Origin: Prevotella sp. P5-50
Lineage (GTDB): Bacteria; Bacteroidota; Bacteroidia; Bacteroidales; Bacteroidaceae
Length of the DNA: 64,000 nucleotides
Assembly: GCF_002251295.1 (NCBI RefSeq)
Contig: NZ_NPJA01000050.1
Location: 28,925-92,924 of the forward strand
Reading direction: 5' to 3'
The translations under genes and the position numbers were made by a program. The notes under the pieces were generated by a model. That model was not told where the DNA came from. It saw only the letters and a list, made by a program, of their open reading frames with translations, and searched no databases. Below, in pieces: positions 8,331 to 17,159 of the stretch (its first letter is position 1; each line of letters opens with the position of its first letter).

Positions 8331-9515
8331 ATGCTTTTACTGAAAATCGTATTCTGGTCAGCTATAGCGCTGGTATTTTATACCTACTTCGGATATGGAA
8401 TCTTACTTTATATCATAGTCGGAGTGAAACGGCTTTTAAGTAAAGGCAAAAAGGAACAGACGAAACTGCCGGAAGACAACAAGCTTCCTGAAGTGACGCT
8501 GATGATATGTGCATACAACGAACAGGATATTGTCAACGACAAAATGAACAATACGTTGGCAATCGATTATCCGAAACTAAAAACCGTATGGGTTACAGAC
8601 GGATCGGATGACGATACCAACCTAAAGCTGTCTTCCTACGACGTGAAGGTGATATTTTCACCTGAGCGTCGTGGAAAGACCGCAGCACTTAATCATGGCT
8701 TGGCATTGGTTGATACAGAACTTGTAGTGATGACAGACGCTAATACCATGCTCAACAGCAATGCCATACGCGAAATCGTGAAATGCTTTCTTGATCCAAA
8801 AGTAGGATGCGTAGCAGGAGAAAAGCGTGTTGCTGCCAACGAGCAAGGCCCACAACAAGCAGCAGCTCAAGGTGAAGGCCTCTACTGGAAATATGAAAGC
8901 AAACTTAAACAACTTGACAGCGAACTCTATTCAGCCATGGGAGCTGCAGGCGAGCTTTGTGCCATTCGCCGCTCTCTATACGAACCCATGCCAGAGAACG
9001 CTTTGCTTGATGATTTTGTCATGTCGTTGAGAATGCTGATGCAAGGCTATCGTATTGCTTATACTCCAAAAGCCTATGCACTTGAGCACGGATCTGCCAA
9101 TTTAGCAGAAGAAGCCAAAAGAAAAAAACGTATTGCAGCAGGTGGACTACAGAGTATCTGGTGGCTTCGTCAACTCATGAATCCCCTACGCTATCCCATA
9201 GCTTCTTTTCAGTTTGTTTCACATCGTGTACTCCGTTGGACCATTACCCCTTTCGCACTTTTCTGTTTGATTCCACTTAACATTGCCCTTGTCTTGATGA
9301 AAGCAGGCATGGTTTACAACGTGATTTGGATATTGCAGATAGTTTTCTATCTTGCAGCATTGTGTGGCTATATGCAAGAACTCAATGGAAAGAAGAACAA
9401 ATTTCTATATATCCCTTGCTACTTTGTATTTATGAACCTGAATGTATTCTACGGAATATCTTATCTTCAATCACATAAGAATAGTGGAAAATGGGAAAAA
9501 AGCAAACGCGCTTAA
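8331..9515 (+). CDS. Membrane GT2-family glycosyltransferase
   Basis: Predicted inner-membrane glycosyltransferase of 394 aa. An N-terminal membrane segment (about residues 5-30) is followed by a GT-A fold beginning PEVTLMICAYNEQDIV. The nucleotide/metal motifs VTDGSDDDT and VMTDANTM are present, with a later acceptor block around ENALLDDFVMSLRM. Two or three membrane segments lie at the C-terminus, as in poly-hexosamine or hyaluronan synthase-like enzymes. The substrate cannot be told from the sequence. It is probably cotranscribed with RNase G, 24 bp upstream. Confidence 0.85.
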   Translation: MLLLKIVFWSAIALVFYTYFGYGILLYIIVGVKRLLSKGKKEQTKLPEDNKLPEVTLMICAYNEQDIVNDKMNNTLAIDYPKLKTVWVTDGSDDDTNLKLSSYDVKVIFSPERRGKTAALNHGLALVDTELVVMTDANTMLNSNAIREIVKCFLDPKVGCVAGEKRVAANEQGPQQAAAQGEGLYWKYESKLKQLDSELYSAMGAAGELCAIRRSLYEPMPENALLDDFVMSLRMLMQGYRIAYTPKAYALEHGSANLAEEAKRKKRIAAGGLQSIWWLRQLMNPLRYPIASFQFVSHRVLRWTITPFALFCLIPLNIALVLMKAGMVYNVIWILQIVFYLAALCGYMQELNGKKNKFLYIPCYFVFMNLNVFYGISYLQSHKNSGKWEKSKRA

Positions 9516-9532
9516 AATATATACTCCCCAGG

Positions 9533-9564
9533 TTTGGCGGAATAAAAAAAAAATTATATCTTTG
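9533..9564 (+). promoter_or_regulatory. Promoter of the hybrid kinase gene
   Basis: TTTG (9533-9536), a 20-bp A-rich spacer and TATCTTTG (9557-9564) match the -33/-7 consensus exactly. Confidence 0.75.
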
Positions 9565-9615
9565 CAGAAGTATATTACAAACAAGAACTAATTACATCTT
9601 GAAAAATTAAATATT

Positions 9616-10869
9616 ATGAACCAAGATGAACGCAAAGAGCTTATAGCAAAGATAAACGAAGCAAATTCCAGAGCTGATGCTGCTGAAATCAAATTTTTGG
9701 GTCTCCAGAAAAAGATAGGCGAATATGAAGCAAAAGCAAAAGAGGCCGAACGGGCAAACCGCATGAAATCGTTGTTTTTGGCCAATATGAGCCATGAAAT
9801 AAGAACACCGCTCAATGCAATCGAAGGTTTCTCAAGAGTCATGTGTGAAACTGAATCACAGGAAGAACGCATGAAATACATGGAGATTATTGAGAGCAAC
9901 AATTCGCGTTTGCTGACACTTATCAATGAAATTCTTGACCTTTCACGAGTAGAAGCCGGAGAAGTTTCGATAAAGAAGTCGTTAACAGACCTCAACGAAC
10001 TTTGTAGAACACTCAACAACACATTCAAGTTTAGATGTCCTGATACTGTCAACATGGTGTGGGAAGAACCTAATATGACTGTCATGCTCAATACAGACGG
10101 TAACCGTATTTCGCAGGTCTTCTCAAACTTAATCAGCAACGCTCTGAAGCATACCACACAAGGTAGCATTTCTTATGGATACAGACTGATTAACGACGGG
10201 CAAGACGTAGAATTTTATGTGAGCGATACCGGTTCAGGTATTGACCCACAAGACATAGACAACATTTTCAAGACCTATGTTTCGAAAGATGCCGACTTTA
10301 TTCAAAACGGATTTGGCCTCGGTTTGCCTTTAAGCAAAATTATTGTAGAAAAACTTGGAGGAACCATCAGCGTATCTTCCAAGCTCGGCCAAGGTTCGAC
10401 CTTCCGCTTTACAATACCTTTCGATGGATCAGTTGGAGGACTTGCCAAAAACTCACGCATCACCACTAATTCGCGAACCATACGAGTTAGTACACATGGC
10501 AATTTGCAAGATGCTCCACTTATTCTCGTTGCAGAAGATGAAGACAACAACTATGAGCTGGTTAAGGTCGTGCTTTCCAAACGCTATCGCTTGCTACGCG
10601 CCCACAATGGAATAGAAGCCGTAACATTTTGTGAAGACGAGCATCCCGACCTTATTCTCATGGACATCAGAATGCCGGAAATGGATGGACTCGATGCCAC
10701 TCGAATCATCAAAGAAGTAAATCCAGACGTACCCATTATTGCCCTCAGCGCCTATGCCTTTGAGGAAAATATAAGAGAGGCCCAAGCTGCAGGATGCAAC
10801 GGATTTCTTTCAAAGCCATTCCGCGTGGAAGACTTGTTGGATAAGATTCACAACTATTTGACCGAATAA
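9616..10869 (+). CDS. Cytoplasmic hybrid histidine kinase with receiver domain
   Basis: A 417-aa soluble two-component protein. A short coiled coil (about residues 1-45) replaces a sensor domain. It is followed by HisKA (NMSHEIRTPLN, phospho-His about residue 60), a HATPase_c domain (SNLISNALKHT, DTGSGI, GFGLGLPLS) and a C-terminal receiver (LVAEDEDNNYELV, acceptor Asp in LILMDIRMPEMDG at about residue 350). With no membrane segment or output domain, it probably relays phosphate to or from another protein. Its partner is not identifiable here. Confidence 0.9.
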   Translation: MNQDERKELIAKINEANSRADAAEIKFLGLQKKIGEYEAKAKEAERANRMKSLFLANMSHEIRTPLNAIEGFSRVMCETESQEERMKYMEIIESNNSRLLTLINEILDLSRVEAGEVSIKKSLTDLNELCRTLNNTFKFRCPDTVNMVWEEPNMTVMLNTDGNRISQVFSNLISNALKHTTQGSISYGYRLINDGQDVEFYVSDTGSGIDPQDIDNIFKTYVSKDADFIQNGFGLGLPLSKIIVEKLGGTISVSSKLGQGSTFRFTIPFDGSVGGLAKNSRITTNSRTIRVSTHGNLQDAPLILVAEDEDNNYELVKVVLSKRYRLLRAHNGIEAVTFCEDEHPDLILMDIRMPEMDGLDATRIIKEVNPDVPIIALSAYAFEENIREAQAAGCNGFLSKPFRVEDLLDKIHNYLTE

Positions 10870-10899
10870 GTTTATTATAAATCTTTTGACACAAATTAT

Positions 10900-11961
10900 A
10901 TGGGAAAACTTGCTGTTTATCGCTATGTGGCTATGATGTTTCTTATAATGCAGATTATAGTATCTATCTTCACGATTCTCGGTTTGTTTGGAGGAAACTA
11001 TTCGCCAGTAGGAAATAATGCAAAGGCAATGATAGTTTATATCTTGCCCCTGCTCATCCTTGCCAACCTACTATTGTTGGTATATTGGTTGATTAAACGG
11101 AACTGGCTGTTGACATTTGTACCAATCATCACATTACTTTGTTGCATTCCCTATATTGGTACGCTAGTCCAATTCCGGTCTGACAACACCAAAGCGGTTG
11201 CAGCTCAAGACGGTTTAACTATCGCCACATACAACGTTGCCATGTTTGGAAGGGAGACATCAGGTTTCATCTCTCAAGACATCTTGGCAGAAATGAAAAA
11301 CCAAAAAGTAGATGTGCTTTGTTTTCAGGAGTATCTTGATGCAAGTGGCGATAAGAAAGTGTCTGATTCATATAAGAACTACTTTCCTTACAAAGCTTAT
11401 GGACGTGATGATATGATCATCTACAGCCGCTATCCAATCCGTAAAACGGATAAGATTCTCTTTGAATATTCCAACAATAGTGCCATGTGGGCAGACATAG
11501 AGGTAAACGGAAAAATCATCCGCGTTTATAATGTTCACCTGCAGACAACAGGTATCAACGGCACACTCCATCAAGTTGCCAAAGCTAACTATCACGGAAT
11601 AAATGTAGATAAAAGTTCTATTTTGCGCGCCATTTATGGCAATTACACTTTAGGTCTGATGATTCGTTCAGGCCAATCGATGACTATAGCTAACAATATG
11701 CGACAGACAGAACACCCACGTATCATCTGCGGCGACTTTAACGATGTGCCCTACTCTTATGTGTATAAGACACTTTTAGGCAACATGGTTGACGGATTCA
11801 AAGAATGTGGTTTCGGCTGGATGAGTACCTTCCGTGGTGGAAAGAAAAGTGTCCGCATTGACTACATCTTCCATGATGAGATGCTCAAAGGTCTTACCTA
11901 TTACAAACGTGAGCTTACATACTCTGATCACTATCCCGTATTTATGAAAATTGCTTTATAG
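10900..11961 (+). CDS. Membrane-anchored endonuclease/exonuclease/phosphatase-family protein
   Basis: A 353-aa protein with three N-terminal membrane segments (to about residue 90), then an EEP (DNase I-like) domain. Visible motifs are TIATYNVAMFG (Asn), CFQEYLD (catalytic Glu), CGDFNDVPYSYVY and the terminal SDHYPVF with catalytic Asp-His. Enzymes of this shape hydrolyse phosphodiesters, either nucleic acid or lipid/sugar phosphates. The substrate is unknown. It follows the hybrid kinase by 30 bp and ends before a strong terminator. Confidence 0.85.
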   Translation: MGKLAVYRYVAMMFLIMQIIVSIFTILGLFGGNYSPVGNNAKAMIVYILPLLILANLLLLVYWLIKRNWLLTFVPIITLLCCIPYIGTLVQFRSDNTKAVAAQDGLTIATYNVAMFGRETSGFISQDILAEMKNQKVDVLCFQEYLDASGDKKVSDSYKNYFPYKAYGRDDMIIYSRYPIRKTDKILFEYSNNSAMWADIEVNGKIIRVYNVHLQTTGINGTLHQVAKANYHGINVDKSSILRAIYGNYTLGLMIRSGQSMTIANNMRQTEHPRIICGDFNDVPYSYVYKTLLGNMVDGFKECGFGWMSTFRGGKKSVRIDYIFHDEMLKGLTYYKRELTYSDHYPVFMKIAL

Positions 11962-11978
11962 AATAATTTCCTATATAC

Positions 11979-12030
11979 AAACTGGCAGTACTACACAGAC
12001 AACCCTATAGTACTGCCGGTTTTGTATTTT
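11979..12030 (+). terminator. Intrinsic terminator after the EEP gene
   Basis: AACTGGCAGTACTA pairs with TAGTACTGCCGGTT (one G-U pair) across a short loop and is followed by TTTTG...TTTT. Confidence 0.85.
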
Positions 12031-12069
12031 ATCCCTTCATTAAATATTCCACATACTCATTATCGATAA

Positions 12070-12708
12070 TTATAAATCTGCCGGTTCCTCTTCAAAATGA
12101 CCTTCACGATTGATATGGAATTTACGACTTTCTTTCCATTCAAAATCAGCATCCGGCTTATTGTCCGAACGAAAGAAGCGCATTAATGTCACTTCGTAAC
12201 GGCTCGTCACAGAATATTCAAGTTTCATACTTCCAATTTCACCATTCAGATCACCATCGGCACGTTCGTAAATGGTCAACCGGTCTTGCATGACGTTATC
12301 GTGATCAAAAACACAAAGGTATAAAGTTGGTGGAGTTATAGAATCCATACGCTCTGCCAACAGTACCATATTAAAATGAGGGGTTGGTGGAAGAATCGCA
12401 GCTTTGAGTTTCTGGTCTCCCTCACACCCCATACTACTATTGAATAGTTTTGGAACAGGCGTCATCTGGGGAAGATATTCCACAAACTCAGGGGTATAAT
12501 GCAAAGGCAACGCAATCATAGAAAGACTGTCGAAAAATACAGTCAAAGGTTCACGGTTATCGGGTACAGGCAACATAGCTTTCGTGGTTTCCGCTTTTTT
12601 AATACTGTCTATCTTACGCTGATACTCCGCCATTCGATTGTGATTGCGACAACCGAACGCCATCATCAGTAAGACAGCACTTACCCAAATTATAGATTTC
12701 TTCATCAT
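12070..12708 (-). CDS. Hypothetical lipoprotein
   Basis: A 212-aa protein with a classical lipoprotein signal: Lys-rich start, hydrophobic stretch and lipobox ending in Cys20 (LLMMAFGC). It is therefore probably anchored in the outer or inner membrane. After the signal is a short Lys/Glu-rich helix, then a mixed alpha/beta domain that I do not recognise. It is transcribed divergently from the DUF5103 gene with only 71 bp between the starts. No function is assigned. Confidence 0.75.
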   Translation of the reverse strand: MMKKSIIWVSAVLLMMAFGCRNHNRMAEYQRKIDSIKKAETTKAMLPVPDNREPLTVFFDSLSMIALPLHYTPEFVEYLPQMTPVPKLFNSSMGCEGDQKLKAAILPPTPHFNMVLLAERMDSITPPTLYLCVFDHDNVMQDRLTIYERADGDLNGEIGSMKLEYSVTSRYEVTLMRFFRSDNKPDADFEWKESRKFHINREGHFEEEPADL

Positions 12709-12779
12709 GAATGCAAATATAGCAATTTTTTTTCAATCTATTCTGTTTTCTAACAAGAAATTACTAAATTTGCGCCATT

Positions 12780-14063
12780 ATGATGAAAACGTTCAATTGC
12801 AGAAGGAACTTTTTTCTATTGTTCCTATTCCTGATAACAGCAATTTCTACAGTTGCCAATGGTCAGCATTTCCAAACGTCAGGTCCTGGCGAGTGGGTAA
12901 ATTCCACGCGACTATATGTTTCGCAATTAAAATCCCTTACCGCTATTGTGAATGACAATTGGCAAACGTTGCCCCTACTCCATCTTCATGCAACAAACGA
13001 AAGAATGACAGTTGGCTTTGATGAAATGTCTCACGAAGTCCACGACTACATTTGCAGACTGGAACGGTGTGAACCCGACTGGACTACTTCTCAATTTGTT
13101 TTTGAAAACGACTGGATGCAAGGATTCTCAGAATTTCCGATATTGGATTACCAACATTCCATCAATACCACCATCGACTATACACACTATACGATTACGA
13201 TTCCCAACGAACAATGTCAGATTACGATGAGTGGAAACTACCGATTAAGAATATTCGACAGGAATCATCGCCTTGATCAACCCGTAGCAGAAGTTTGCTT
13301 CATGGTTGTTGAACCGAAGGCTAAGGTAGCCTTGACTATGACAACCATTACCGATAAGGACGTAAACGGAAAACATCAGCAGATTTCTGCGACCTTAGAA
13401 TATCCATCACTTAATATTTCCGATCGAGAACGACAGTTATATACCGTTATGATGCAGAACTGGCATTGCCCACGAATCAACGTTCCTCCTACATATCAAA
13501 TGAAAAGCGGAATGAAATGGGACCACGATGAAAACTACATTTTCTTGGCAGGCAACGAATATCACAAGTTTGAAATACTTGCCACCAGCCACCCAACAAT
13601 GGGCATAGAACGTATCGAATGGAATGGCCATCAATATGACGCTTATCTCCATCCCGATGTTCCCAGACCGTTCTACCTAACCGATGAAGCCGCTAAAGGT
13701 TTTTCACTTGTTCGTAATAGCGACCGACAGGAAGATGATGTAACGTGCGACTATGTTTCTGTAAACTATCAATTACAAGCCCCCTATCATGGCAACAGAT
13801 ACATTTTTGGGCAATGGACCAATTCGTCAGACAGTAGAGACTATTTGATGTACTATGATAATACCACATCATCATATCATGCAACTATCATGCAGAAACA
13901 AGGCTATTATTCCTATATCTATGTTGATGATAAAGGTCTTCCGGCAGAAACAGAAGGAAATTTCTTCCAAACAAGCAATAACTACCAGATGCTCGCATAT
14001 TATCGTCCTATAGGTGGACGAACATGGCTTTTAGTCGGCTTTTGCGAATTATTATCAAGATAG
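12780..14063 (+). CDS. DUF5103 / type IX secretion plug-family protein
   Basis: Secreted protein of 427 aa with an N-terminal signal peptide (about residues 1-28, ending in the VANGQ region). The body is beta-rich with many aromatic residues, e.g. NDNWQTLPLLHLHATNERM near the N-terminus and QAPYHGNRYIFGQW near the C-terminus. This matches the Bacteroidetes DUF5103 family, linked to the plug protein of the type IX secretion translocon. A plug role is inferred from the family only. The 3' end overlaps the convergent regulator gene by 9 bp. Confidence 0.8.
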   Translation: MMKTFNCRRNFFLLFLFLITAISTVANGQHFQTSGPGEWVNSTRLYVSQLKSLTAIVNDNWQTLPLLHLHATNERMTVGFDEMSHEVHDYICRLERCEPDWTTSQFVFENDWMQGFSEFPILDYQHSINTTIDYTHYTITIPNEQCQITMSGNYRLRIFDRNHRLDQPVAEVCFMVVEPKAKVALTMTTITDKDVNGKHQQISATLEYPSLNISDRERQLYTVMMQNWHCPRINVPPTYQMKSGMKWDHDENYIFLAGNEYHKFEILATSHPTMGIERIEWNGHQYDAYLHPDVPRPFYLTDEAAKGFSLVRNSDRQEDDVTCDYVSVNYQLQAPYHGNRYIFGQWTNSSDSRDYLMYYDNTTSSYHATIMQKQGYYSYIYVDDKGLPAETEGNFFQTSNNYQMLAYYRPIGGRTWLLVGFCELLSR

Positions 14064-16535
14064 TCTTGTTGTTTTAAGAACATTCTTCCTTTGTTCTGTC
14101 CTATAGGCTATTGGAGTACATTGATAGCGATGATAGAAACATGCAATAAAGTAGTTTGCCGATACGAAACCACACATTTTGGCAATTTCAGGAATACCCA
14201 TTGTAGATTCACTCAGCATCTTCTTTGATGTTTCAAGGCGTAGCGATATCAAGAAATGGATTGGGTTTTTATGGCTGTTAGCCATTACCATTTTCGAAAG
14301 TTCCACTTCGTCCACTTCAGCCTTTTCAGCCAATCGTCTGAGCGAAAGATGTTCGTTGTGATCGATGAGCAGATGAGGCATGATTTTCAACATCATTTGC
14401 TCGTACATATATTCTCCTACATCCCCCTTGTCATCCGCGCCACCATTATTGTTTAATGGCTCAAGTACAGAGTTCTCATGTTGTTTACAGCGTTGCACAA
14501 ATGTTTTCAATCGTTTCATTACCTGCGCTTCAACATTAATCCATTTCACGCGCATACGAATATATTTGTTGTACACCATTAGGTTGCCTACAATCAACAC
14601 ACACAGCGTCAATCCTAAAAGGACATATATGATAGTGGTGCGCCACCATGGCTCTTTCACGTAAATATGCCACACGTATGGTTTTTCTGTCCAATACTCA
14701 GGACTCATAGATGCTTGTAGCTCCACTTCATAATGTCCGGGGCTTATTCCCGACAAAGGTAAATGCAAAGCGCCTTTCTTATCCACCAATCCCCTTCCGT
14801 TGTAGGTTGATAAAACGGTCCATTCGTTATATGGTTCACATCCTTTTACGCGTACTCTATAATAGGTCTGAAACGGACGAAAATAGTTCAGACTGACAAA
14901 CATCAACGTAATAGAGTTTTGGTCATAATTGAAGTACATATCACGTGTACGCGAGATAGCTACATCGGTTACTACGTTATCATTAAACCGCTCTCCCGGA
15001 TGCACTTCATGACCATTCATCAGGATTTTGCACATTTGGGGAGTTAACCGGATTTTTTTGATTGCCTGTGTGTGGAACTTGTCAGGATGGAATGTCACCA
15101 TGTGGTCAAGCGACTTGAAAATGATGGTACCGTCCGCCAGCTTGAGACTTGCTCCTTCTGTAAACGCTTCGTCAGGTACGTTATCTATTCCTGCAAAGTA
15201 CTCAATATGATTGACTTTGTTGTTCTTGACATCTATATGTGCTATACCATAACTTGTACTAACCCAAATATTGTGGTTGTTGTCTTCTATCACAGCACGT
15301 ATTACCTCATTGGCAAGCCCATCCTTGTAGCCATACTCTATAGTCTTTGCATTAGGTCTCATAAGACGTATTCCGCTATAGGTTCCTTGCCAAGTCCATC
15401 CTCTGCTATCTACAAACGAGCAAGTGATTGTTGGAGGCAGATTTTTTATATTGGTTTTAATCGCTTTAGCCATCTGGGACTCGTAGCGTTTAAAAAAATC
15501 GGTATTGGTTCCGTATTGTTGTATAGGCGACGTATATGGTTTGCAATAGAGTAATCCTCTGTGTTTAGTTCCAAGCCACATACCGCCTTGTTTATCGAAG
15601 GTAAGGGCATTAATGTCAGGAACCATTCGTTGACCGTTGTCTAATGTGATTTCAGCATGGTGTTTTGTTTCTTCAGTTGTCAGGTTATATGTCCAATAAC
15701 CTTCTACGCATGCAATATAGAGCTTGTTATCATGAACGACCATAGAGTTTAGACTGTAAGGAGTTTGGAGAATTGTTTTGGCACTCCGCTTCTTAACATC
15801 TAAATAAAGCAAAATTGATTTATTGACTCCTGTACGAATCTGAAAAATACCTTGTTCGGTTTTACACAAGACGCTGGTTGCATTGTAGCGTTTGCCAGCT
15901 TCTGCTGTCAAAGTATGTATCGTGTATAGTATTTTTTTTGTGTTAATATCATACACATCTACATCGCCATTGTTATAAAAGAGAAATAGCCGATTTTCAA
16001 AACGGGAAATATCCTGCAAAGGGTAACGCTTGATTTTAAGCGTACACTTCGTGTGAATGTTGACCAATTTGTCTCCCAACACCACCCAAACGGTAGCTGT
16101 CTCGTCAGCAAATAAGTCATCTACCTTGTTTTTGATACCATAAGAGTTGAACACGCCTTGTACATCATCGATAAACTCTTCTTTTCTTAGATCCACACAT
16201 GTGACACGATGGGTGTCTTTAACCCAGAGATGCTGATTATTATCAAAATAGACATGCGAATAACCTGTGTATTTTGCCAAGGGATAGACATTAGACGGCT
16301 GTGGGTCTATATGTGTGAATGTCACACCATCAAAGAAGTTCACGTGACCAAGTGTGGTGAGGATGATGCGGCCCGTTGTCGTGCAACTAATCGTCTGCGC
16401 ACTATTATCTATCATGCCGTGTGACGAGGTATAAACCCTGAACACCCGATCTGCTTCGTTTGCTTTGGTATAAAATGGTTCAAAAAACAGCATTAATGCT
16501 ATTATCACACAGCAAATTATTGTTCGTTTAGTCAT
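14055..16535 (-). CDS. Membrane sensor with beta-propeller, Y_Y_Y and AraC-type output
   Basis: An 826-aa one-component transmembrane regulator. It has an N-terminal signal/anchor, then a large periplasmic region of propeller repeats (e.g. GRIILTTLGHVNFFDG, GMWLGTKHRGLLYC, NNIWVSTSYGIAHID). A triple-tyrosine domain precedes one membrane helix (IIYVLLGLTLCVLIVGNLMVYN). The C-terminal AraC/HTH_18 domain contains LRRLAEKAEVDEVELSKMV and GIPEIAKMCGFVSANYF. It resembles hybrid two-component systems but lacks kinase and receiver domains. The start is the ATG just downstream of the predicted promoter; earlier ATGs lie on or before it. Its ligand is unknown. Confidence 0.88.
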   Translation of the reverse strand: MTKRTIICCVIIALMLFFEPFYTKANEADRVFRVYTSSHGMIDNSAQTISCTTTGRIILTTLGHVNFFDGVTFTHIDPQPSNVYPLAKYTGYSHVYFDNNQHLWVKDTHRVTCVDLRKEEFIDDVQGVFNSYGIKNKVDDLFADETATVWVVLGDKLVNIHTKCTLKIKRYPLQDISRFENRLFLFYNNGDVDVYDINTKKILYTIHTLTAEAGKRYNATSVLCKTEQGIFQIRTGVNKSILLYLDVKKRSAKTILQTPYSLNSMVVHDNKLYIACVEGYWTYNLTTEETKHHAEITLDNGQRMVPDINALTFDKQGGMWLGTKHRGLLYCKPYTSPIQQYGTNTDFFKRYESQMAKAIKTNIKNLPPTITCSFVDSRGWTWQGTYSGIRLMRPNAKTIEYGYKDGLANEVIRAVIEDNNHNIWVSTSYGIAHIDVKNNKVNHIEYFAGIDNVPDEAFTEGASLKLADGTIIFKSLDHMVTFHPDKFHTQAIKKIRLTPQMCKILMNGHEVHPGERFNDNVVTDVAISRTRDMYFNYDQNSITLMFVSLNYFRPFQTYYRVRVKGCEPYNEWTVLSTYNGRGLVDKKGALHLPLSGISPGHYEVELQASMSPEYWTEKPYVWHIYVKEPWWRTTIIYVLLGLTLCVLIVGNLMVYNKYIRMRVKWINVEAQVMKRLKTFVQRCKQHENSVLEPLNNNGGADDKGDVGEYMYEQMMLKIMPHLLIDHNEHLSLRRLAEKAEVDEVELSKMVMANSHKNPIHFLISLRLETSKKMLSESTMGIPEIAKMCGFVSANYFIACFYHRYQCTPIAYRTEQRKNVLKTTRLS

Positions 16536-16564
16536 TTTCGGTTTAGTAGTCATGTAACTTGTCG

Positions 16565-16596
16565 CAAAGTTAAGCAAAATGCTTGTGAAAAACAAG
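16565..16596 (-). promoter_or_regulatory. Promoter of the AraC-type sensor gene
   Basis: On the minus strand TAACTTTG (16565-16572) is preceded, after 20 bp, by CTTG (16593-16596). This sets the translation start at 16535. Confidence 0.6.
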
Positions 16597-16683
16597 TTTT
16601 TGAACCGAAAATTGCTTGGTAAGGTACAAAATGCTTGTTATTTTCCACTTCTGTTGATTATTCTACAGATGGCTTTTACCGTT

Positions 16684-16771
16684 GGGAGCTATTTGGGAGA
16701 AACTAGGAAGAAACTAGGGAGGAACTAAGGAGACATTCGGGATGTGCCCGGAATGTGTTCGGGATGCCCCT
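16684..16771. repeat. 11-bp phased GGGA tandem array
   Basis: Eight uninterrupted 11-bp units begin at 16684, 16695, 16706, 16717, 16728, 16739, 16750 and 16761. Each opens with GGGA, GGAA or AGGA and varies after that. This is the longest of three such arrays in the window. No gene is visible in the 16596-16830 gap. Confidence 0.8.
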
Positions 16772-16828
16772 TGCCATCGGCTGAGATAAATTCGTTACTC
16801 AACTATTTAGAAAGCATTATTCTGCAAG

Positions 16829-16864
16829 CAAAAAATAATCCTATGAATATTAAATTCATAGGAT
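16829..16864 (-). terminator. Terminator of tRNA-Pro
   Basis: ATCCTATGAAT (16838-16848) pairs perfectly with ATTCATAGGAT (16854-16864). In the minus direction it is followed by a run of T residues. Confidence 0.85.
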
Positions 16865-16880
16865 CTTTCTTATGTTTTGT

Positions 16881-16952
16881 CGAGGTGACAGGACTCGAAC
16901 CTGCGACAGCCTGGTCCCAAACCAGGAACGCTACCAACTGCGCTACACCTCG
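16881..16952 (-). tRNA. tRNA-Pro (anticodon UGG)
   Basis: A cloverleaf reads on the minus strand. The acceptor CGAGGTG pairs with CACCTCG, the anticodon arm is CCTGG-TTTGGGA-CCAGG with anticodon TGG, and the T-arm is GCAGG-TTCGAGT-CCTGT. CCA is not encoded. A -7 box (TACTTTTG, about 16973-16980) lies upstream and a terminator downstream. Confidence 0.95.
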
Positions 16953-17159
16953 TTGCTTTATCTAAGCGGGTGCAAAAGTACAAATAATTTGGCAGACAAA
17001 AGACTAAAAACAGAAAAATCTTTCGTTTTTAACATTATTTTAAGACTTCAGACCTTTTAGTCTTTTATCTGCCACTTTATTATCCGCTTATTCACTCACT
17101 CTACATCGGGTTTACAAAGTGCATCCGACGTAAAAAGTGGTAAAAACTGGCTTTCTCTT

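Noticed and set aside
15072..15554. 160-aa plus-strand frame inside the sensor/AraC gene
   Set aside because: It lies entirely within a conserved propeller region on the other strand and has no start signals.
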